Of a stretch of 5,481 nt of DNA, positions 1 to 4,824 are shown in pieces (positions within the stretch are counted from its first letter, which is position 1; each line of letters opens with the position of its first letter). The DNA is taken from assembly GCA_945901035.1 (NCBI GenBank), contig CAMDKN010000094.1, forward strand, positions 1 to 5,481, given 5' to 3'. The stretch is from Gulosibacter massiliensis. Its GTDB lineage: Bacteria > Actinomycetota > Actinomycetes > Actinomycetales > Microbacteriaceae. Made by a program: the position numbers and the translations under genes. The notes below the pieces were generated by a model. The model made no database searches, was not told where the DNA came from, and saw only the letters and a program-made list of their open reading frames with translations.

Positions 1-434
1 TGCAGGGTCAGGCCCGTGTTCTTCTTCGTCATCTCTTCGGCTTCGCGCAGTTCCGAAATGACGCTCGCCCACAGTTTCGGTGCGCGCCCCACCCACCGGA
101 CCCGAACTCCCCACGCGTTGAGTTGGTCGCGGCGGCGGCGAAGCACTTCGCGGTTGAACCCCATCAGGAACTTGACCTCGTCGGGGCTGCGTCGCCAGTT
201 TTCGGTCGAAAACGCGTACACCGAGAGGTGTTTGACCCCGATTTCGATCGCCCCGGCAACAACATCGAGCAGTGCGGCCTCGCCGGCGCGGTGTCCTTCG
301 ACGCGCGGAAGACCGCGGGCGTTCGCCCAGCGACCGTTCCCGTCCATCACGACGGCGACGTGTTCGGGGACGAGTTCCCGCGGGACGCTCGGCGGGGTCA
401 AACCCGTGTAATCCAGTGGCAGATAACCGTTCAT
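1..434 (-). CDS. uppS: Isoprenyl transferase / undecaprenyl diphosphate synthase, 3' end cut off by the window
   Basis: This is a cis-prenyltransferase that condenses isopentenyl diphosphate onto an allylic diphosphate to make the long-chain polyprenyl diphosphate carrier for peptidoglycan and other wall glycans; it works at the cytoplasmic face of the membrane. The first 144 residues are visible out of a usual ~240-260. Family signatures are plain: [10 protein letters not shown] at residues 28-37, with the Mg-binding catalytic aspartate at D31, the GHRAG element at 47-51, and [10 protein letters not shown] at 73-82. The start ATG (432-434) shares its A with the recO stop codon, giving TGATG, and a GGATGGG stretch just upstream inside recO can serve as ribosome binding site, so translation is likely coupled to recO. 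Some actinobacteria carry two cis-prenyltransferases, one making shorter chains; the recO neighbourhood favours the long-chain enzyme, but the chain-length region is off the edge. Confidence 0.95.
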   Translation of the reverse strand, partial: MNGYLPLDYTGLTPPSVPRELVPEHVAVVMDGNGRWANARGLPRVEGHRAGEAALLDVVAGAIEIGVKHLSVYAFSTENWRRSPDEVKFLMGFNREVLRRRRDQLNAWGVRVRWVGRAPKLWASVISELREAEEMTKKNTGLTL

Positions 435-1162
435 CAGCCCATCCGATCGATGTGACCCAGCGAGCGAATCGACCGCTCGAGGTGGAACTGTGCGTACGCC
501 GCGACGATACCACGTGCCTCGACGCGGGCCACTTCGGTTGTCGCGTCGGCGAACGTCCAATTCCCGACCAGCAGCGCACCGAGTAGTTCGACGGTTTCGG
601 GTCTCAGGTGCGGTGTTCCGGGCGGTGCGACGGCGTCCGACACCACTCCCCCCGCCGAAATGACGAACGCGGTGTGCGGGCCGGTGTCCCCCGTCACCAC
701 ACAGGCGTCGAGTTCCGGAGTCCAGCCGGCCATTGCGAGCGCCCGCAAAATGTACGAATCGAGGATCAGCGACGGGTCGTGCGCGTGTGATGCGAGAGCC
801 TTGAGCCCGCCCACGAGGAGCGGGAAGTGCCCGTTCGTGTGTCCGTGGTCGGTCAACTTGTCCGCGGTTTCGACCATCGCCGAGGCGGTCGTGTACATCG
901 GATAGTCCGCCACGATCACCGAGGTGAGCGATGCCACCGTTTCGACCTGTTGGACGGTGTCGAGGTTTCGACCTTCGTAAAACTGTACGTCGGCGACCAT
1001 GAACGGTTCGAGCCGGGACCCGATGCGACTGCCCGTCTTGCGCACGCCCTTTGCAACCGCTCGAATCTTGCCGCGGGACTTTCCCAACATCGTGATGATT
1101 CGGTCGGCCTCGCCCAGTTTGTGCGTGCGAAGCACAACGACTTCGTCACGATAGCTAGGCAT
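434..1162 (-). CDS. recO: DNA repair protein RecO (242 aa), zinc-ribbon cysteines lost
   Basis: RecO anneals single strands and, with RecR (and RecF), loads RecA onto SSB-coated DNA in gap and break repair. The N-terminal OB-fold is obvious at residues 1-80 ([19 protein letters not shown], then [24 protein letters not shown]). A helical C-terminal domain follows, with the conserved [10 protein letters not shown] at 145-154. The length fits the family. I chose the ATG at 1160-1162 because the conserved N-terminus begins exactly there; the frame stays open 40 codons further upstream, but that extension is Arg-rich, unlike the family, and would overlap the preceding gene. An ATG at 1168-1170 is out of frame. 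The usual actinobacterial zinc motif (two Cys pairs) is reduced to one cysteine, C154: CVVTG replaces a C-x-x-C-G type pair and GVVSDAV replaces the second. The gene overlaps uppS by one base and follows the glycosyltransferase after 56 bases. Confidence 0.95.
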   Translation of the reverse strand: MPSYRDEVVVLRTHKLGEADRIITMLGKSRGKIRAVAKGVRKTGSRIGSRLEPFMVADVQFYEGRNLDTVQQVETVASLTSVIVADYPMYTTASAMVETADKLTDHGHTNGHFPLLVGGLKALASHAHDPSLILDSYILRALAMAGWTPELDACVVTGDTGPHTAFVISAGGVVSDAVAPPGTPHLRPETVELLGALLVGNWTFADATTEVARVEARGIVAAYAQFHLERSIRSLGHIDRMG

Positions 1163-1164
1163 TT

Positions 1165-1217
1165 GTCCATTCTCGCGCCCGCGAACGTCGTGGTGCACGC
1201 GACACGAGTGAATGGAC
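1165..1217 (-). promoter_or_regulatory. Inverted repeat in the recO leader, overlapping its initiation region
   Basis: GTCCATTC at 1165-1172 and GAATGGAC at 1210-1217 are perfect 8-base reverse complements separated by 37 bases. Inside them, 1187-1192 and 1198-1203 can form a second stem of six pairs (one G-U) around a five-base loop. In the recO transcript the 3' arm ends two bases before the start codon and covers most of the weak GAGA Shine-Dalgarno-like sequence, so folding could hide the initiation site. The arms also fill nearly the whole gap between the glycosyltransferase stop and the recO start. Regulation is an inference; there is no U-tract, so a simple terminator is unlikely. The repeat could be chance or an insertion scar. 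Confidence 0.4.
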
Positions 1218-1218
1218 G

Positions 1219-3255
1219 CTATCGGTGGAAGAACATCCGGCGGATTCGACCCCATACGACGTCTGCCACGGCGTTGGCCCACCGCGTTGAGCGACGTCTG
1301 GACAACGAGGGAAATACGCCACGGAAGTGAGTCTGTCGGCGAACGAAAAAATCTGTTTCGACGTCGTGGGACGCCAGAGCGAGCAACTCCTCGAAAATCT
1401 CTGAGTTGAAATGATCTGAGCTACGCATTTCGGCTTTGCCATCGAACTTCGGAGAACCTAATGCGAGCTCAACCGCATCGCCGAGCATTGCAAAATCGCT
1501 GAAGAAGACGACTCTGTCCGCGCCGCCAAAGATCGCAACGACCTCGCGTGCGGTTGGCGTGTCGAACACAACCAATGGTTTGCCCGCCTGAAGAGCCTCG
1601 GCAATAGGCAACCCAAAGCCTTCATAAGCCGACGGGAAGACCACCACATCTGATTGCTGAAACAAATTGTGAATTACGCCTTCGGCAAGAGCTCCAGAGT
1701 GAATGAATGTCGCGTTTCCCACCCTCTTGTCCTCGCCACCCAACGAAATGACTTCGAATGCGGGTTGCCGAAGTGCGTCGACGGCGAGCTCCACCTGCTT
1801 GTGTTTGAAGCCGTTTCCAACGACAAACACCGCACATAAATCGGGTGAACGAAACGAATAGTCAACGGCAGCGGGGGGCGTTGTGGTGCTTGTCGCTTCA
1901 TGTTTCGTATCGTCACTAGCAATACGTGAACGGTCTATTAGCCCTTGTGGAATCACTCGCTGATCGCGGATCGGAGCTCCGTCCCGGAAATGCATGAAGT
2001 CATTACGAGCGGATTCACTAATGAAGATTGTGAGGTCAGCCCATTCTGCGGCGGCATACACTGCGTGCTCTCGAGCGAAGTGAGCTGAGTTGAGTTCCCA
2101 GGTCCTCACAGCAATGATGTCCAAGTGAAGAACCGCAACTCGCGCACATCGAGACACCAATCGTTCCAGCGAATCCAAGGTCCAAATGGGTGACACCGCG
2201 AACCCCACATCGAACAGATCGTCAGAGGAGTCTTCGACATAGGCGATTCGAAAGCCGAAACGCGCCAATCGGTAATGAACCACCATCGCGCGGCTAGCCA
2301 AAAGCGTGACGTTACATTTCTTTTCGAGAAAACGTGAATGGGTGCTGACGAAATCAACGAAACTCAAAACGTTCGTCACGGTGCCGTTAATCATCGGGAA
2401 CAGTGCAGTGCAATCAATAAGAATCGATGGCGTTACGTCAGCCCTGAGATAGTCGAGGAACTTGTCTATTGGGTCAATTCGCTTTGCGAAATAGTTAGAG
2501 AGTAATTCTGGGTAAAACGGGTAGCGTTTATTCAGCAATTTCGAATGCGTACGTGACAGCTTAGATTGTCGTTCAGAGCCAAAACTCTTGCTACCTCGGT
2601 GAAAAACAAACGCGTGATTCGCAAGAATCGACGACAGTCCGACTGAATTCACTCGTAAACAGAAGTCATTCTCTTCGTCATAGCCCGGGGAAAACATCGG
2701 ATCAAATAGGCCGTGCACACGAATCACGTCACGACGAATCAACATACAAAAACCCGGACTGACGGGAGCGACGGAAAAACGCGGAAGCATCGCCCGGTGG
2801 TCGCGGAAAAATTGGAATGCTTCGTCATCGGTTCGGTCCCGACGAGAGTAGAACGGAATCGTCGCGATTGTCCCGTGATTCGTTCGAGGCGACACGCACG
2901 CGTGTTGACTCGAAAAATGCAGAACCGCCTGTAACTCAGCCAATGCGCCTTCCGTCAACTCTGCGTCGCTGTTGAGCAAGAGAACATCGTTCGACGTTTC
3001 GTCTAGTTCGAAAACCGCGCGATTGCATGTTTTAACGAATCCCAAGTTTTTGTCGTTCGCGAAATACTCAATGTTGGCTGAGGAACGGCGTGCCTCATCG
3101 ACTACGTGGCGGATTTGGTCGGAATCTGGACCGCAATCATCGACAACAATGAGCTTGTTGTTGTTCAAGCTTCCGAAGCGGACAACAGAATCTACTGCCC
3201 TCATGACGAGCTCGGGATTTCCATATACGGGAATCACGATCGTGACGTTATTCAT
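1219..3255 (-). CDS. Bifunctional GT2-GT4 glycosyltransferase (678 aa)
   Basis: Two complete glycosyltransferases in one chain. Residues 1-260 are a GT-A, family 2 (inverting) domain: VTIVIPVYGN at 4-13, the nucleotide-binding VVDD at 37-40, LLNSDAE at 93-99 as metal-site region, GYDEENDFCLRV at 191-202 with the likely catalytic acidic cluster, and HRGSKSFG at 219-226. Residues ~275-630 are a GT-B, family 4 (retaining) domain: an N-half starting ILIDCTALFPMINGT, a phosphate-binding loop near GNGFKHKQ (481-487), and PSAYEGFGLPIAEAL with the E-x7-E pair E545/E553. No signal peptide or membrane helix is seen, so it is cytoplasmic. It probably adds two sugars in order to a lipid-linked surface polysaccharide; donors and acceptor cannot be told. 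The ATG at 3253-3255 sits right before the first beta strand and has GGGA five bases upstream; an in-frame GTG at 3271-3273 is the alternative start. Sampled G+C is ~45-48% against ~61-65% in the neighbours, suggesting transfer. The last ~33 residues are Arg-rich and of higher G+C. Confidence 0.9.
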   Translation of the reverse strand: MNNVTIVIPVYGNPELVMRAVDSVVRFGSLNNNKLIVVDDCGPDSDQIRHVVDEARRSSANIEYFANDKNLGFVKTCNRAVFELDETSNDVLLLNSDAELTEGALAELQAVLHFSSQHACVSPRTNHGTIATIPFYSRRDRTDDEAFQFFRDHRAMLPRFSVAPVSPGFCMLIRRDVIRVHGLFDPMFSPGYDEENDFCLRVNSVGLSSILANHAFVFHRGSKSFGSERQSKLSRTHSKLLNKRYPFYPELLSNYFAKRIDPIDKFLDYLRADVTPSILIDCTALFPMINGTVTNVLSFVDFVSTHSRFLEKKCNVTLLASRAMVVHYRLARFGFRIAYVEDSSDDLFDVGFAVSPIWTLDSLERLVSRCARVAVLHLDIIAVRTWELNSAHFAREHAVYAAAEWADLTIFISESARNDFMHFRDGAPIRDQRVIPQGLIDRSRIASDDTKHEATSTTTPPAAVDYSFRSPDLCAVFVVGNGFKHKQVELAVDALRQPAFEVISLGGEDKRVGNATFIHSGALAEGVIHNLFQQSDVVVFPSAYEGFGLPIAEALQAGKPLVVFDTPTAREVVAIFGGADRVVFFSDFAMLGDAVELALGSPKFDGKAEMRSSDHFNSEIFEELLALASHDVETDFFVRRQTHFRGVFPSLSRRRSTRWANAVADVVWGRIRRMFFHR

Positions 3256-3291
3256 TCGTGTCCCATTCTCCACCGCTACAGTTACGAACCT

Positions 3292-3380
3292 ACGCTAGCC
3301 AACTCCTCTAGACACTAAGGCGGGCTTTGTTCAGATGTTCGAGTGTAATTCAAACGACCTCACGAAATTGACGCTAGCAA
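3292..3380. repeat. Pair of ACGCTAGC direct repeats in the divergent intergenic region
   Basis: ACGCTAGCCAA at 3292-3302 and ACGCTAGCAA at 3371-3380 share eight identical bases and near-identical continuation, with starts 79 bases apart. The core GCTAGC is itself a palindrome, so each copy is symmetric. One copy lies close to the glycosyltransferase start and the other overlaps the last base of the candidate -35 box of the TRIC-like gene. This could be a pair of operators for a shared regulator, but two eight-base matches may be coincidence. Confidence 0.3.
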
Positions 3381-3396
3381 ACCACAACAGTTCGAT
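3368..3396 (+). promoter_or_regulatory. Candidate promoter for the TRIC-like gene
   Basis: TTGACG at 3368-3373 matches five of six bases of the -35 consensus. With a 17-base spacer the -10 position is TTCGAT at 3391-3396, which matches only three of six. A start near 3403 would give a leader of about 33 bases. The weak -10 keeps this tentative. Confidence 0.25.
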
Positions 3397-3423
3397 GCGC
3401 AATTAGACGGTCGCACTACACGA

Positions 3424-3434
3424 GAGAATGGAGG
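3424..3434 (+). promoter_or_regulatory. Ribosome binding region of the TRIC-like gene with an overlapping three-codon ORF
   Basis: GAGAATGGAGG precedes the start codon. GGAGG at 3430-3434 is a strong Shine-Dalgarno sequence but sits only one base from the ATG at 3436-3438, too close for normal use; the GAGA at 3424-3427 is better placed, eight bases away. The ATG at 3428-3430 opens ATG GAG GCA TGA, whose stop overlaps the real start codon as ATGA. Confidence 0.4.
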
Positions 3435-3435
3435 C

Positions 3436-4107
3436 ATGAACTCGTTGTTCGCGATTCCCGCATGGCTCGATTTGGTCGCGGTTGGAATCGGTGCTGCGCA
3501 AGGCGCGATGTTTTCGTCGCGCTACCGCGGTGCCGAGCTCGACCTCCTCGGGGTCGCCATCATCGGAATCGTCAGCGGATTCGGAGGGTCCATCGTGCGC
3601 GACATCTTCTTGTCTACCGAGATCGCCGCATTCAACTCGAACTGGTACCTCGTCACCGCGGTGCTCTGTGCGCTCGGGGGGATGCTCGTGTCGTCCCTGC
3701 TTCATCGCATCGAGATGGTCATCAACGTCCTTGATGCCCTGACCATCGGCATCTTCGGCGTCATCGGCACGACCAAGGCTTTGGCGTTCGGACTGCCCGT
3801 TGTCCCCGCGCTGTTCATCGGAGTCGCGGCGGCGGTCGGCGGGTCGATACTCCGTGACATGCTGCTTGCGCTCCCGATGCAAATGATGCAGGTCGGGTCT
3901 CTCTACGCCGTGGCGGCCGGACTCGGCGGAGCTTCAGTGATCATCCTGCTGTCCGTAGGCCAGTCGGTAACGGTGGCAGGAATTGTTGGGGTCGCCGTGA
4001 CGACGACCATCCGGATGCTCTCGGTCACCCTCGGATGGAAACTCCCGGCGCAACGAGGTGTCCCCACCGTGACGTCCGTGATTCGGACGATTCGCAAGAA
4101 GCGCTAG
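3436..4107 (+). CDS. TRIC-type / UPF0126 (YadS-YicG family) seven-helix membrane protein (223 aa)
   Basis: Two tandem UPF0126 repeats are visible. Repeat 1 holds GFGGSIVRD at residues 48-56 and repeat 2 holds VGGSILRD at 134-141, the family's G-G-x-x-x-R-D signature, here with Ser in place of the commoner third Gly. Hydrophobic stretches near 9-27, 36-50, 69-89, 98-112, 120-138, 154-173 and 178-198 give about seven helices, the last outside the repeats, as in bacterial TRIC channels. The C-terminus is basic (RTIRKKR), expected on the cytoplasmic side. Prokaryotic relatives are described as trimeric cation channels, while some members have been linked to amino-acid (glycine) transport, so substrate is left open. 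The ATG at 3436 is the only reasonable start; the next Met is residue 25, inside the first repeat. It stands alone on the plus strand, divergent from the glycosyltransferase and convergent with the lipoprotein gene. Confidence 0.9.
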   Translation: MNSLFAIPAWLDLVAVGIGAAQGAMFSSRYRGAELDLLGVAIIGIVSGFGGSIVRDIFLSTEIAAFNSNWYLVTAVLCALGGMLVSSLLHRIEMVINVLDALTIGIFGVIGTTKALAFGLPVVPALFIGVAAAVGGSILRDMLLALPMQMMQVGSLYAVAAGLGGASVIILLSVGQSVTVAGIVGVAVTTTIRMLSVTLGWKLPAQRGVPTVTSVIRTIRKKR

Positions 4108-4117
4108 CGACTCGTCT
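4086..4117. terminator. Candidate bidirectional hairpin across two convergent stop codons
   Basis: GACGA at 4086-4090 pairs with TCGTC at 4113-4117, and TCGC at 4092-4095 with GCGA at 4107-4110, separated by a small 1x2 internal loop and closed by an 11-base loop. The stem straddles the stop of the TRIC-like gene (4105-4107) and reaches the lipoprotein stop (4117-4119). There is no T-tract on either side, so it would have to be a tractless actinobacterial-type terminator. The stem is short and may be chance. Confidence 0.25.
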
Positions 4118-4770
4118 CAGTTCGCGAAATAGGAGTCCCAAAAGTCGTTGACCGCCTGGGTGAGTGTGGCGTTGGGTTGACCGTAGGTCAGAGTGGTGGT
4201 GGACCCCAGATCAACATCATCGACCGACGTGAACAAATTGTTGGTCACGGTGTAGACGAGGTTTCGAACGCTACCGTCTTCCATCACCTGGGCGGTGATG
4301 TATGTGCCGTTCGTGGCGTCGAACGAGATGTCGATTGGCCAGTCCGGTGAATACTCAGGGATCACCCGGTCCGATCCGTTCTCGTCCAGGGTCGCGAAAA
4401 GGAAATCCGCTTCACACGCAAAGAATTCGTTGTACTCCACCATCTCCGCGACTCCGTTCGGTGCGATGGTGGCCAACGAGTTCTCGCCCGCTTGAGCAAA
4501 GGTGAGTCGCACCTTAAGTTTGCCGACGTCGGGTCCGGCAACGTCCTCCTCCACCAGGCCCGTATACGCCTCTTGGCAACTGTTGTCGGCTACCAGAGCG
4601 AATGCGTCCCACGCGTCTTCGGGAGTCATCGTCATCGTGGACTGGGTTGGTGTCGGTGCTGGAACTGGTACCTGGTTGGGTTGTTGGTTGACGATGGGCT
4701 GGGCACACGCCGACAGTGCGAGCGTGACGAACAGCGTCAGGCCAACGGACAGTGATGATCGGTGCGACAT
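4117..4770 (-). CDS. Secreted lipoprotein of unknown function (217 aa)
   Basis: The N-terminus is a textbook lipoprotein signal: a basic start (MSHR), a hydrophobic core at residues 6-19 and the lipobox LSAC at 19-22, so C22 would be lipidated and the protein anchored on the outer face of the membrane. A flexible linker rich in Pro, Gln and Thr (about 23-49) leads to an acidic globular domain of about 165 residues starting TPEDAWDAF. That domain has just two cysteines, C65 and C119, which could form a disulfide. I do not recognise a named family and see no catalytic motif; a small ligand-binding or beta-rich domain is possible. The ATG at 4768-4770 is preceded by AGGAG with a five-base spacing, which fixes the start. 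It converges with the TRIC-like gene (9 bases between stops) and lies 54 bases downstream of the MFS gene, so it may share its transcript. Confidence 0.88.
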   Translation of the reverse strand: MSHRSSLSVGLTLFVTLALSACAQPIVNQQPNQVPVPAPTPTQSTMTMTPEDAWDAFALVADNSCQEAYTGLVEEDVAGPDVGKLKVRLTFAQAGENSLATIAPNGVAEMVEYNEFFACEADFLFATLDENGSDRVIPEYSPDWPIDISFDATNGTYITAQVMEDGSVRNLVYTVTNNLFTSVDDVDLGSTTTLTYGQPNATLTQAVNDFWDSYFAN

Positions 4771-4775
4771 CGAAA

Positions 4776-4780
4776 CTCCT
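4776..4780 (-). promoter_or_regulatory. Ribosome binding site of the lipoprotein gene
   Basis: AGGAG on the minus strand, five bases from the ATG at 4768-4770. It is the best-placed strong Shine-Dalgarno sequence in the window and decides the start of the lipoprotein. Confidence 0.8.
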
Positions 4781-4806
4781 TAGCAATCGACAAAATGACG
4801 ACTTCG

Positions 4807-4812
4807 AGTTTA
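4807..4812 (-). promoter_or_regulatory. Possible -10 element upstream of the lipoprotein gene
   Basis: TAAACT on the minus strand matches four of six bases of TATAAT, including the key first, second and last positions. The sequence 17 bases further upstream (TGGCAA) is a poor -35. The 54-base gap after the MFS stop could hold an own promoter, but read-through from the MFS gene is equally possible. Confidence 0.2.
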
Positions 4813-4824
4813 GTTTCGCTCGCG

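Larger units (their letters stand above)
3256..3435. other. Divergent intergenic region between the glycosyltransferase and the TRIC-like gene
   Basis: This 180-base stretch carries the 5' regions of two genes transcribed away from each other. It is AT-richer than the flanking TRIC-like gene (about 48% G+C in the line at 3361-3420). It must hold promoters in both directions unless a start is leaderless, but I see no strong consensus promoter for the minus-strand gene. It also contains two copies of ACGCTAGC and the GAGAATGG elements next to both starts. No RNA gene or clear intrinsic terminator is visible. Confidence 0.7.

Noticed and set aside
16..586. Several plus-strand open frames opposite uppS and the end of recO
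   Set aside because: Arg/Pro/Ser-rich antisense shadows of two clearly identified minus-strand genes.
1163..1282. 40-residue N-terminal extension of recO
   Set aside because: Unlike the family, Arg-rich, overlaps the glycosyltransferase end; the conserved RecO start lies at the ATG at 1160-1162.
827..1330. 167-codon plus-strand frame across recO and its upstream region
   Set aside because: No recognisable motif, antisense to RecO with conserved sequence, and no good ribosome binding site.
1155..1442. 95-codon minus-strand frame at the end of the glycosyltransferase, checked as a sign of frameshift in its C-terminus
   Set aside because: The alternative frame shows no GT4-like sequence, whereas the main frame stays continuous through the GT4 domain; no frameshift is supported.
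3256..3273. GTG start six codons upstream for the glycosyltransferase
   Set aside because: Possible but less likely: no good ribosome binding site before it, and the GT2 first strand begins right after the ATG at 3253-3255.
3403..3882. 159-codon open frame on the minus strand opposite the TRIC-like gene
   Set aside because: Its product is a low-complexity Arg/Asp/Glu/Gln-rich chain, an antisense shadow of a gene with clear family motifs on the plus strand.
4801..4824. CGAG/CTCG inverted repeat after the MFS stop as a terminator
   Set aside because: Only four base pairs around a long loop and no T-tract; not distinguishable from chance.
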